From Planctomycetaceae bacterium (lineage in GTDB: Bacteria > Planctomycetota > Planctomycetia > Pirellulales > Thermoguttaceae), in the NCBI GenBank assembly GCA_009783865.1, contig WRCR01000010.1, forward strand, positions 1-27,241: DNA of 27,241 nucleotides, read 5' to 3'. Under the pieces are notes generated by a model that was given only the letters and a program-made list of their open reading frames with translations, had not been told where the DNA came from and searched no databases. Each line of letters starts with the position of its first letter. The stretch's first letter is position 1. Positions 14,766 to 22,917 of this stretch are shown piece by piece. The position numbers and the translations under genes are program-made.

Positions 14766-16481
14766 TTAAGGCAAGTGTACCTGCATGAACGACAGCGGAC
14801 CCGCTTGAAGCCAAATGAAGGTACTCAAAAGAACTGCCAACGCAATACTGTGCCAAAAAACAGCGCGGAAAATCGGTCCTATTGCCGCCATTCCTTCTTT
14901 CGGGTCGGCATAACAGGCAACGGTAGCCACAATAATACTTTGAACATTGAGCATCTTGCCCATCACACCGCCGGTGCTGTTCGCTGTTGCTACGAGTACC
15001 GGATTTAACCCCAACTGTTCGGCAGTAATGCATTGTAGATTGCCGAACATGGCATTGGAAGCCGTGTCGCTGCCGGTCAAGAGTACGCCCAGCCAGCCGA
15101 GCATTGAAGCAAAAAATGGATAAGCACTTCCGGTTTTAGTGAAAGCCAAGCCCAGAATGGCATCAGTACCCACATAGCGGGACAAATATCCCAAACCGAG
15201 AACAGTACAAATAACAGTGAGCGGAACTGTCATGCGGCGTGCCGTCATAGACATGGATTGCCCCCATTGCTCCCTTTTCAGACGCAGTACGAACAACCCG
15301 GAAAGTATGGCGGCAAGCATAATACCGGTGCCTGCCATGGTCAGGATGTGCCACTTGTATTGCGCCGTCATAGCGGTCATCTCGCTTATCTCGGTTACTC
15401 CGTTATTTCCAACCGGCGGAGTATGATACACGAGCCCGTGGACACCGGGGACATTGAATTGGCAGGCAAAAATGCTGTTCAAATAGTCCTTTACCTGCGG
15501 GACTCCCCAGAGTGAAACGGCGGCGGCAAGAAAGACCCAAGGCATCCAAGCGTTGATGACTGCGCCGGTTGTATGCCGCGGTATCTCTTTGCGTGCGTCT
15601 TCGTGGTACATGATGTTTTTCGGCTTCCACACCCGCAGGAAAAGTGCCGTTGTGAATAAACTAACGACACCGGAACCTATATCGACTAACGTATAATTGC
15701 CTGCCTGTGACATAAAGAACTGCGTTGCCGCGAAGGAGCCGCCGCAGACCAATGTTGCGGGCCAAACGGCAAAGACATCACGCCATTTACCTTTGTCCAT
15801 GAAAACCAATGTTGCAACAAGCCAGAACGGAATAATGATGGAGAAGAGCGGCAGTTGACGACCTGCCATCATTGAAATCAGTTCCGGCGGGATATTGGTG
15901 ACCTGTGCCAAGGTGGTAATCGGTATGCCGATGGACCCCCAAGCAACGGGTGCCGTGTTGGCAATGAGACAAACCACGGCGGCTTGAAGCGGACGGAAAC
16001 CGAGTCCCATCATGATTGCTCCAGACACGGCAACCGGCGCGCCGAAGCCGCCTGCGCCTTCAATAAAAGCCCCGAAAGAGAACGCAATGAGCAGTGCCTG
16101 CAAGCGGCGGTCGGGAGTTAAACCGGCAACGGAGTCCTTTAGTATCTCGAACTTGCCGCTAACCAGCGTTGTGTTGTAAAGGAAAATCGAAGCAAAGACA
16201 ATCCAGCCGATAGGAAAAAGTCCATTGGCAGCACCATATACGAAAGCACCGAAAGCCGCCGGAATTGGCATCTTCATGACAAATATGGCGACAAAGAGGG
16301 CAACCGCAGCGGCGGATAAAGCGGCAAAGGGTGCGAAGATTCCCATTTCGCGCCGACCGGTTGTTTTGTTGGTATGCGGATGGATGGCAATCAAATATAA
16401 AAGAACGACAATCGGAAGAGACGCAACAATGGTCGACAATACGGCATTGCCAAGCGGGTTGTAATTTTGAAGATATACCAC
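14766..16481 (-). CDS. lctP: L-lactate permease family transporter
   Basis: A 571-residue inner-membrane protein of the lactate permease (LctP) family, which imports L-lactate and related 2-hydroxy acids such as glycolate with protons. The sequence is a series of hydrophobic helices from residue 12 onward, with conserved family blocks visible: GAFIEGAGGFGAPVAVSGA, the PVAWGSIGIPI region, and near the C-terminus TGSDTASNAMFGNLQ and ATANSTGGVMGKM. Length is as usual for the family. Start is GTG 16481 with AGGAG (16488-16492, minus strand) six bases upstream. The upstream region holds a pair of near-identical 15-base direct repeats that may be operator sites. No lactate dehydrogenase or lldEFG genes are in the window. 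Together with the ADP-forming ligase it suggests organic-acid metabolism; this pairing is inference. Confidence 0.92.
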   Translation of the reverse strand: MVYLQNYNPLGNAVLSTIVASLPIVVLLYLIAIHPHTNKTTGRREMGIFAPFAALSAAAVALFVAIFVMKMPIPAAFGAFVYGAANGLFPIGWIVFASIFLYNTTLVSGKFEILKDSVAGLTPDRRLQALLIAFSFGAFIEGAGGFGAPVAVSGAIMMGLGFRPLQAAVVCLIANTAPVAWGSIGIPITTLAQVTNIPPELISMMAGRQLPLFSIIIPFWLVATLVFMDKGKWRDVFAVWPATLVCGGSFAATQFFMSQAGNYTLVDIGSGVVSLFTTALFLRVWKPKNIMYHEDARKEIPRHTTGAVINAWMPWVFLAAAVSLWGVPQVKDYLNSIFACQFNVPGVHGLVYHTPPVGNNGVTEISEMTAMTAQYKWHILTMAGTGIMLAAILSGLFVLRLKREQWGQSMSMTARRMTVPLTVICTVLGLGYLSRYVGTDAILGLAFTKTGSAYPFFASMLGWLGVLLTGSDTASNAMFGNLQCITAEQLGLNPVLVATANSTGGVMGKMLNVQSIIVATVACYADPKEGMAAIGPIFRAVFWHSIALAVLLSTFIWLQAGPLSFMQVHLP

Positions 16482-16492
16482 GAAAAACTCCT

Positions 16493-16530
16493 GAACTGTG
16501 TTATAATGTTATAATGAACTGTGTTATGAT
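16493..16530 (-). promoter_or_regulatory. Tandem direct repeats upstream of the lactate permease (possible operator)
   Basis: GAACTGTGTTATAAT at 16493-16507 and GAACTGTGTTATGAT at 16516-16530 match in 14 of 15 positions and are 23 bases apart, about two helical turns. They lie directly upstream of the AGGAG ribosome site of lctP, with a further TTATAAT between them. The position would suit a repressor site or an RNA-level control element. Confidence 0.45.
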
Positions 16531-16595
16531 AGTACTAAAACCGGTATTGTATTTTCCGTTTGGGGAAAGTCAAGATCTCTGATCCCGCTAAACTT

Positions 16596-16619
16596 GGCAA
16601 TAGCAAAAAGTGCCGGTTT
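16596..16619 (+). repeat. 24-base intergenic motif, copy B
   Basis: GGCAATAGCAAAAAGTGCCG followed by GTTT, preceded by TAAACTT. It matches copy A (8421-8444) and copy C (13738-13761), and shares the downstream GAA-rich tract and CGGACTG with copy A. Confidence 0.55.
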
Positions 16620-16730
16620 GGCTGTTTTTGAATAGGAAAAAAACTTACAGACGGACTGAATTTTTTCGGAAGACAGAAAGGGAAAGTTTGGCGGGAGCAG
16701 CAACTATACACAAAACGGCTTAAAATGGTT

Positions 16731-16824
16731 TTTTGCGTTCTTTGCGGTCAAATTTTCATCGCAAGGGACGCAAAGGAAAACGATATTTATATCCGTGTGC
16801 AGTGTACCTCCGACCGGAGGTCGG
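16731..16824. repeat. Cluster of short inverted repeats
   Basis: Two palindromes in tandem. CTTTGCG (16740-16746) pairs with CGCAAAG (16769-16775); the TTTGCGTTCTTTGCGGTCAAA sequence is of a type often seen in short dispersed bacterial intergenic repeats. ACCTCCG/CGGAGGT (16806-16821) overlaps the alternative stem CCGACC/GGTCGG (16810-16824). Confidence 0.4.
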
Positions 16825-17108
16825 CGGCTGCCAGTCTCCTCAATAAACGAACAAAATCCGTAACGCCGCCGCTTCATTCGGCTGCGGACGATGAAATATA
16901 AACCGAATGCCGTGCCGACTACGCCGCCTGTCACGGCAAAAATAATTTTTCCTATTTTCCCTATTGCAAAAAAATTGCCGATATTGTATCATCACCGATC
17001 GCCGGAATTGCAATTACATTTTGCCGTAATTGTGTACGACTGGGCTGTGACCTAATTTATACATTTAACCGACCATTTAATCCAAAAACGGTCCGAAACG
17101 GAGGTGCC

Positions 17109-18689
17109 GTGCCGGAAACTATAATAACTTCCTTTGCCCAACATTTTGTCGGCGGTTTTATTGCCGCTGTTATAGGGTTTATCGCAGGAATCATTACTTT
17201 ACGCACTATCTATTCAAGACAGCGTTCAGGTGCTTTGACCGCTGCACAGGAAATCATACATCGTGCTGAACAGGATGCCGAAACGAAAATCCGTGAAGCC
17301 GAAATCAAAATCAAAGAAAAAACAATACAAATCAAGGAAAAAAACGAGGAAGAATTCCGCAACACCCGACAGGAATTGCATAATCGTGAGCGTTCTCTCG
17401 ATAAAAGACAGGATACGCTTGACAAACAAGCGGATGACCAGCGGAAACAAGAAAAAATTGTTGAAAATAACCAGCGGAAATTGACGGAACGCATCGCCGA
17501 AGTCAATCGCCGTACTGATGAACTTGCCGATTTACTTGAAAAACAGCGGTCGGCATTACACGATATTTCCGGTTTAAGTCTCGAAGAAGCAGTCAGGCGG
17601 CTGCTCAAACTCTTAGAAGACGATTTGCAGCAGGAGACCGGCGCGCTTGTTGTAAAATATGAGCGGCAACTGAAAGAACAAAGCGAAGTCCTTTCAAAAA
17701 ACATTTTGCTGGCATCTATGCAGCGTTATGCTGCCGCTCACACGGCTGAATCAACTACCAGCACCGTCGATATTCCGAGCGATGAAATGAAAGGACGCAT
17801 CATCGGACGTGAAGGGCGTAATATCCGGACTTTCGAGAAAATTACCGGCGTGGAAATCATCATTGACGATACCCCCGGCGTTGTTATCGTGAGTTGTTTC
17901 GACCCCGTGCGGCGTGAAGTTGCCCGGCTTTCATTGACGCGTCTGATTACGGACGGTCGGATTCATCCCGCACGAATTGAAGAAATTGTTGCGGAAACGA
18001 ACAAGGATATTCAAAACATAATGCAGCGCACCGGTGCCGAGGCCTGTCAGGAACTTGATATATTCGGCTTGAATGAGCGTCTTGTGCATTTACTTGGTCG
18101 TCTTCATTTTCGGACGAGTTTTAGTCAGAATGTTTTGCGTCATTCCATAGAGGTTGCGTTCATTTCCGGTTTGATTGCAGTCGAATTGGGACTTAACGTG
18201 AAACTTGCCCGCCGCTGCGGTCTTCTGCATGACATCGGCAAGGCAGCCGACCACGAAATCGAAGGCGGACATCCGAAAATCGGAGCGGATATACTCAAAA
18301 GATACGGTGAACCGCAGGAAGTCATTCACGCCGCTTTGGGACACCACGATGATGCGAAAGTTGAAAATCCTTACACCGTAATTGTTGCGATTGCCGACGC
18401 TTGCAGTGCTTCAAGACCGGGAGCAAGGCGGGAGTCCCTCGAAAACTATGTCAAGCGAATGGAGGAACTGGAAGCAATCGCCAATGAATTTACCGGTGTT
18501 GAACAATCGTTTGCCGTTCAGGCGGGCAGAGAAATGCGGATTATGGTCAATGCCGAAAAAGTAACCGACGAAGCGGCAGCCAAAGTGTGCCGCGATATTG
18601 CTAAAGCGTTAACCGAGCGGGTTCAATTTCCGGGAGAAATCAAAGTAACGGTCATCAGGGAAGTCCATTTCAGCGAAACCGCTAAATGA
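17109..18689 (+). CDS. rny: Ribonuclease Y
   Basis: A 526-residue membrane-anchored endoribonuclease that initiates mRNA decay. Order of parts: one transmembrane helix (about 12-31), a long charged coiled coil (about 35-195, rich in Lys/Glu/Gln), a KH RNA-binding domain (GRIIGREGRNIRTFEKITG, about 229-247, with IIIDDTPGVVIVSCFDP) and an HD hydrolase domain (H345; H374-D375 in GLLHDIGK; H412-H413 in ALGHHDDAK). All catalytic HD residues are present and length is normal. Start is GTG 17109, with GGAGG four bases upstream (17100-17104). Its stop codon overlaps the stop region of the convergent lipoprotein gene by eight bases. It is not in a clear operon here. Confidence 0.96.
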   Translation: MPETIITSFAQHFVGGFIAAVIGFIAGIITLRTIYSRQRSGALTAAQEIIHRAEQDAETKIREAEIKIKEKTIQIKEKNEEEFRNTRQELHNRERSLDKRQDTLDKQADDQRKQEKIVENNQRKLTERIAEVNRRTDELADLLEKQRSALHDISGLSLEEAVRRLLKLLEDDLQQETGALVVKYERQLKEQSEVLSKNILLASMQRYAAAHTAESTTSTVDIPSDEMKGRIIGREGRNIRTFEKITGVEIIIDDTPGVVIVSCFDPVRREVARLSLTRLITDGRIHPARIEEIVAETNKDIQNIMQRTGAEACQELDIFGLNERLVHLLGRLHFRTSFSQNVLRHSIEVAFISGLIAVELGLNVKLARRCGLLHDIGKAADHEIEGGHPKIGADILKRYGEPQEVIHAALGHHDDAKVENPYTVIVAIADACSASRPGARRESLENYVKRMEELEAIANEFTGVEQSFAVQAGREMRIMVNAEKVTDEAAAKVCRDIAKALTERVQFPGEIKVTVIREVHFSETAK

Positions 18690-18903
18690 TGCCGCCGTGT
18701 GTCCGGTACGGAGTCAGGTGGCTCGGCTGGTCGAGGAACCAGAATCGTTCCCATTCGTCGTGAATGAGACGCAGGTTTTCTGAATTGTACAATAATTGCT
18801 TGTTCCGCCGTTTCGGGTCGCCGGAATACATTGGAACCAGACAGCCCGTAGAACTCAACACGAAAATACCTAAAACAAGCACCAATATCAATTTTTGAAA
18901 CAT
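18682..18903 (-). CDS. Small conserved lipoprotein of unknown function
   Basis: A 73-residue lipoprotein. The frame is open up to 19020, but the start is placed at ATG 18903 because a strong GGAGGA (18908-18913, minus strand) sits four bases upstream and a lipoprotein signal begins exactly there: MFQKLILVLVLGIFVLSSTGC, with lipobox SSTGC and Cys at residue 21. The mature part is 53 residues, charged, with RRNKQLLYNSENLRLIHDEW and a WERFWFLDQPSHLTPYRTHG block at the C-terminus. I recall similar short proteins in planctomycete genomes, but no function is known to me. Its last codons overlap the 3' end of rny by eight bases, tail to tail (18682-18689), which is compact but compatible with both genes being real. 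Confidence 0.8.
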   Translation of the reverse strand: MFQKLILVLVLGIFVLSSTGCLVPMYSGDPKRRNKQLLYNSENLRLIHDEWERFWFLDQPSHLTPYRTHGGII

Positions 18904-19214
18904 TCTTTCCTCCGCCGATGTCCGTAATGGGGGAGACAAATTCATTCCCTTGGTTTCCGTATCGGCACTTCGGCGGCGGTGACTTAAGTTTTTTTTTCTA
19001 ACAAAGAGCGGCGGAAACAAGTTTTGAGTGGAGAGTAAAATTGGCCGCCGCCTTTACATCGCAAACGTTTTTTGATTATCCTCCTTGTTTAATCCGGCAG
19101 ATTGAACTGCTCTTGACTGAAACGGCATTCTTTCATATTGTCCGCTGTGTTATACTCCCCCGCTTTTATTATCCAGTCATCATCCTGCCGCCCAAACGGA
19201 AGGAACCGCTTATC
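18904..19214. other. Divergent intergenic region between lipoprotein and mosaic protein genes
   Basis: About 310 bases without a gene. It holds the GGAGGA ribosome site of the lipoprotein gene, a run of nine T (18990-18998), an AAAGAGCGGCGG fragment (19003-19014) like the left side of the REP-like palindromes, and promoter-like sequences at 19113-19156. Confidence 0.5.
19113..19156 (+). promoter_or_regulatory. Candidate promoter(s) of the 1174-residue mosaic protein gene
   Basis: TTGACT (19113-19118) is followed after 17 bases by a weak TATTGT (19136-19141). Slightly downstream an extended -10 type element TGTTATACT (19148-19156) lacks a good -35. Either could serve the gene starting at 19215. 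Confidence 0.4.
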
Positions 19215-22200
19215 ATGAATTCAATTTTCCGCTGCTCCGTCGTTATATTGTTTTTATCTTGCGTTATATTGCCGGTTCACGGTCAGAATTCGAACTTGCA
19301 AAACATAATACAAGCATACAAAGACCAGAATCCGCAGGTTGCCGAAGCAATTCAACTAAAAGAACAACAGCGGTTAAACGGCGGTATTCCTCCGGCACAA
19401 AGAGCGGCGGGGTTATCCCCGCCAGTAGAACCGTCTGTACCGGAAACCAGAATTGCAACGGCGAATCAATATCGGGCATTATCGTCTGACCGCGAACTGT
19501 TGCCGCTTTTCGGTAATCCGCTTGACCCGTTAAACTCAAGATACGATGCACAATGGAATAACACGCCGAATTCGTCTCCAACCCCGCACGACGAATTACT
19601 CAACGATGCCTCTTTGAACGATGTGTTTTTCGTAAATCAGAAAGCCGGCTGGGCAGTCGGCAATCACGGCGTTATATGGAAGACATCAGACGGCGGACAG
19701 AATTGGCGATTGCAGCGTTCTCAAATCGCCTGCACTTTGCATGCCGTTCACTTCACAGACGAACTTTTCGGCTTTGCCGTCGGCGGCTATCATTTTCCGA
19801 ATACGAATCAAGGGCGCGGCGTTATCTTAACCACAAATGACGGCGGAGAACATTGGACGCTGGTTTCATTGCCGAATGCACCGGTATTGCGCTGCGTCCG
19901 AATGTTTGACCCCAGCAAGGGAATCATTGCCGGTGAAGCATCAGAATTATATCCCAGCGGAACCTTCACAACACAGACCGGCGGAAAAACATGGCAGTAC
20001 CTTGACGGCGATAAAAAAGAGGGCTGGGCAGCACTCGATTTTATAACTTCGCAAAGCGGGTTCGGGGTCGGCTGTTTCGGTGCGGTACAGAACTTCGGAC
20101 AGTCCAAATCGGCATCGCAGGTTTCAGTACCGGACACGGTCCGATTTGCACAAGTCAAAGCGGTGCGTTCACCGGCAAATCCGGTTCAAGCATATCTCGT
20201 TGGAAGCAATTATATTCTTTCGACTTCCGACAACGGGACTAAATGGGGCGGCGTTGCCGGAAGTTTGCCGGGTGCGGTCGCACCTATCATTGATTTGAAA
20301 ACGATTGAAAGCATCGGCAATAACATTTGGGCGGCGGGCAATCCCGGCTGCTGTATCTATTACTCTGCCGATGCCGGTAAAACATGGAAAGCAGTACCGA
20401 CAAATCAAAACGTTCCAATCCGAAAAATTATGTTCGCCGATGAGAAAACCGGCTGGGCTGTCGGCGATTTAGGAAATATATTGGCAACGAAAGACGGCGG
20501 AACTACTTGGCACAAACAGAGTTCCGGCGGTTCCCGGCTTGCTGTTCTCGGCGTATTTGGAACAGCGGATGATGTTCCGCTTGAGACCTTCATTCAACTC
20601 TGTGCGAATCAAGGATATCTCGGCGGCTCACTTCTTTTGTTTCGTCAAGCGGAGGACTCCCGAAGCCGCTATTTCGGTGAACCGCCGTGTTCCGCAATCG
20701 ATATACTAAACGAGGGTTTTATCAGAACTGGCGCGAACTGTTTACTGGAATTAAACCGCGTATCTTTGCTGCGTCCTGAATTGCAAACGAATTTAGCAAA
20801 TCTGGATGCTCACGTTAAAAAACCGAATGAAGGTAAGGAACTGGAACGAATTCGAGAATTGCTCGTCTTGTCAATTCGGCAATGGCAGCCGGAGATTTTG
20901 CTGACTTCCAACACTTCGCAAGTTGCAGGCGGTGCTTCGGCAAAAACAAAAAATCCGGTGCAGGAATTTGTTTTGCGTGAAATTGTTCAGGCGGTAAAGT
21001 CCGCAGCCGACCCGACGGTGTATCCGTATCAGATAACGGAATTGGGCTTGAAGCCATGGCAAGTAAAAAAAGTGCATCTCGCTTTGCCGCAAGGAGCGGT
21101 CGGTGATGTCAACATTCCGCTTACGGAACCGCTGGTGCGTCTCGGTCAGCCGATTGACGAAATTGCATACGTCTCACACGGTTTGTTTGATACCGTAAAA
21201 GGCGCGCCGGAATACAAAGAACGACCGGCAATACTCGGTTATTCTACGCAACTCGATGTGCTGCCGCCGAATCCGAACAAGGACTTTTTTGCTGGCATTG
21301 AAATCCCGCCGGGGTCGGACTGCCGCCGCAACTTTCTCGGCAGTTATACCAATGCTTGGGAACGGATTCAGCAGCGGATTCAACAGCGCAGACAAGTGCT
21401 TGGTTTAATTGAACATACCGCCGCCGCTAAAAAGAGCGGCAGTTCCGCTTCGGATATCCGGCTCGCTTCCAATGCGGAAGAGTTGACCCGCAAGATTGAT
21501 GACGATGCTGCCGTGCAGATTCTCGTCAGAATGAGCAAACAATTTTATCACAACGGCGATTGGGATTCAGCCGTTGAAGCGAATGAACTTCTTGTCCGGC
21601 AATATGCGCATCATCCGCTTGCGAGATGTGCCTGTTTGTTTCTCGTTCCGTATTTTGCCGGCGATGAGACATACTGGAGTAAAATTGACACAAATTGTAC
21701 GCTTGCCGATAAAATTAGCATGCAGCAAACAGACATAAGCGCGCCGACAAATCCGACATTAACCCGCGGTTTATCCATAGAAAACACGGTTGTCAAGAAG
21801 CCCTCGCCGTTTTCACCGACTCTCGAAAAGAGTGTCATGGTTGAACAATTCTTGGAACGCTGTTTTCCTGACATAGCAGAAGAACCGGCGTTGCGGTTTG
21901 CGGCTGCGGCAGCGATGCGCAAGACCGGCTGGTATAACAGCGCAGTTGATTACTATCAGAAACGAGGCAGTAAAAAATATGACGATGTCTGGAGTATGCG
22001 GGCAAGAGCGGAATGCTGGGCTAGCGTTCAGGATAAAACAACGCTGCCGTTGGAGTTGCAGGAATGTTCACTGCCGATGTTGTTCTGTTCATACTCGTCT
22101 AACAAGCCGTTTCTTGACGGGCAATTTGACCGGCAGTATGACAACGGAACATGGTTCAAGAGCAATATGTATTCCTTCACGGCGGCAAAGCCGCGAAGCC

Positions 22201-22739
22201 GGTTGCAGGAAATTTTCAAAGACCTGCCTGCACCTGCGGGGGTTAGGCGGGAAAACAAAGCCCGCGGTGAATCGAAAAGATTCGGAACGCAAGTGATGTT
22301 AATGTATGATGCGGAATACTTGTTTATCGGCTTCCGCTGCAAGAAGGTTGCCGGTTTTGAATATCCGCTGTTTCCCGAAAAGCCGCGCCGGGATGCGGAT
22401 TTATCGGCGCAAGACCGGATTGAAATACTCATTGATACCGACCGGGATTATTCCGCATTTTACACGTTGACGATAGATTCCCGCGGCTGGGGTTCGGATT
22501 CCTGCTGGAATAACCGCAACTGGAATCCCGAATACCACATTTCAAGGGAAGAAGATACCGGTTATTGGTATATCGAGGCGGCGATACCGCTTGAGTCGTT
22601 GACGGGAATGAACCCGGTATCGCAAACTATCTGGGGTATCGGTTTGCGGCGCATTGTACCGGGCTTTGGTATCGAATGTTGGAACGCCGAAAATTCCTTC
22701 GGTTTGACCGAAGGACTGGGCTTTCTGGTTTTTGAGTAA
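19215..22739 (+). CDS. Secreted mosaic protein: Ycf48-like propeller, LmbE-like middle, CBM9-like C-terminus
   Basis: A 1174-residue exported protein. ATG 19215 is preferred over upstream in-frame starts: GGAAGGAA lies at 19198-19205 and the Sec signal (MNSIFRCSVVILFLSCVILPVHG) begins there. Residues about 130-435 form a Ycf48/BNR-type beta-propeller with repeated GWAVG-type and DGGxxW motifs (GWAVGNHGVIWKTSDGG, VILTTNDGGEHW, YYSADAGKTW, ILATKDGGTTW). The middle (about 440-700) begins LAVLGVFGTADDVPLE, resembling a decayed PIG-L/LmbE deacetylase start in which the usual HPDD His-Pro is absent. The C-terminus (953-1174) is like a CBM9/DOMON-type sugar-binding domain (DRIEILIDTDRDYSAFY, YWYIEAAIPLESL). 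It probably acts at the cell surface or in the periplasm, perhaps in glycan binding. A REP-like palindrome sits in frame at residues 64-70. Confidence 0.8.
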   Translation: MNSIFRCSVVILFLSCVILPVHGQNSNLQNIIQAYKDQNPQVAEAIQLKEQQRLNGGIPPAQRAAGLSPPVEPSVPETRIATANQYRALSSDRELLPLFGNPLDPLNSRYDAQWNNTPNSSPTPHDELLNDASLNDVFFVNQKAGWAVGNHGVIWKTSDGGQNWRLQRSQIACTLHAVHFTDELFGFAVGGYHFPNTNQGRGVILTTNDGGEHWTLVSLPNAPVLRCVRMFDPSKGIIAGEASELYPSGTFTTQTGGKTWQYLDGDKKEGWAALDFITSQSGFGVGCFGAVQNFGQSKSASQVSVPDTVRFAQVKAVRSPANPVQAYLVGSNYILSTSDNGTKWGGVAGSLPGAVAPIIDLKTIESIGNNIWAAGNPGCCIYYSADAGKTWKAVPTNQNVPIRKIMFADEKTGWAVGDLGNILATKDGGTTWHKQSSGGSRLAVLGVFGTADDVPLETFIQLCANQGYLGGSLLLFRQAEDSRSRYFGEPPCSAIDILNEGFIRTGANCLLELNRVSLLRPELQTNLANLDAHVKKPNEGKELERIRELLVLSIRQWQPEILLTSNTSQVAGGASAKTKNPVQEFVLREIVQAVKSAADPTVYPYQITELGLKPWQVKKVHLALPQGAVGDVNIPLTEPLVRLGQPIDEIAYVSHGLFDTVKGAPEYKERPAILGYSTQLDVLPPNPNKDFFAGIEIPPGSDCRRNFLGSYTNAWERIQQRIQQRRQVLGLIEHTAAAKKSGSSASDIRLASNAEELTRKIDDDAAVQILVRMSKQFYHNGDWDSAVEANELLVRQYAHHPLARCACLFLVPYFAGDETYWSKIDTNCTLADKISMQQTDISAPTNPTLTRGLSIENTVVKKPSPFSPTLEKSVMVEQFLERCFPDIAEEPALRFAAAAAMRKTGWYNSAVDYYQKRGSKKYDDVWSMRARAECWASVQDKTTLPLELQECSLPMLFCSYSSNKPFLDGQFDRQYDNGTWFKSNMYSFTAAKPRSRLQEIFKDLPAPAGVRRENKARGESKRFGTQVMLMYDAEYLFIGFRCKKVAGFEYPLFPEKPRRDADLSAQDRIEILIDTDRDYSAFYTLTIDSRGWGSDSCWNNRNWNPEYHISREEDTGYWYIEAAIPLESLTGMNPVSQTIWGIGLRRIVPGFGIECWNAENSFGLTEGLGFLVFE
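19406..19423. repeat. REP-like palindrome inside a coding region
   Basis: GGCGGGG, loop TTAT, CCCCGCC: a perfect 7-bp stem within the mosaic protein gene. Flanks AGAGC on the left and AGTA on the right match the intergenic palindrome at 13703-13728. It encodes about seven residues of a low-complexity linker (PPAQRAAGLSPPVEP) after the signal peptide region, a place that would tolerate an insertion. Confidence 0.5.
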
Positions 22740-22917
22740 GACGTTCCAGTGTTACTCGTGCTTATGCGGCAGATGCTGTTTGCAATTTTCGACTGCGTAC
22801 CGCGGTTGAATTATTGTATCCGTTTGCTGTATATCATTAAGGATTAGGCATTTTCGCACTTCGGGATGACCTCGGTGGCCTATCACCCGCAACCCTTTTT
22901 TTGCACGTGGTTGTATA
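22740..22917. other. Short convergent intergenic region
   Basis: The 178 bases between the stops of the mosaic protein and HEAT-like genes hold no gene. A weak hairpin (GGGATGA with TCACCC, around 22863-22887) is followed seven bases later by a run of seven T (22893-22899), which might help terminate the + strand gene but is not a canonical terminator. Confidence 0.3.

Larger units (their letters stand above)
16482..17108. other. Repeat-rich intergenic region between lctP and rny
   Basis: About 630 bases between divergent genes with no convincing gene. It contains the lctP direct repeats, copy B of the 24-base motif, an inverted repeat CTTTGCG/CGCAAAG at 16740-16775, and a palindrome at 16806-16824. 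A minus-strand frame at 16704-16934 begins with a hydrophobic stretch but runs through these repeats. No strong rny promoter was identified; weak candidates exist near 17030-17063. Confidence 0.6.

Noticed and set aside
16704..16934. 76-codon minus-strand frame that starts with a hydrophobic stretch (VVGTAFGLYFIV)
   Set aside because: The first third could be a small membrane protein, but no ribosome site is at a proper distance from the GTG, and the rest translates two palindromic repeats. Not strong enough to call.
16482..17108. RNase P, SRP, 6S or tmRNA gene in the large intergenic regions
   Set aside because: I looked for the conserved cores of these RNAs here and in 5842-6918 and found none; a short GGAAAGTC near 16564 has no supporting context.
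18904..19020. N-terminal extension of the small lipoprotein to 19020
   Set aside because: A lipoprotein signal must be at the N-terminus; GGAGGA and the signal begin at 18903.
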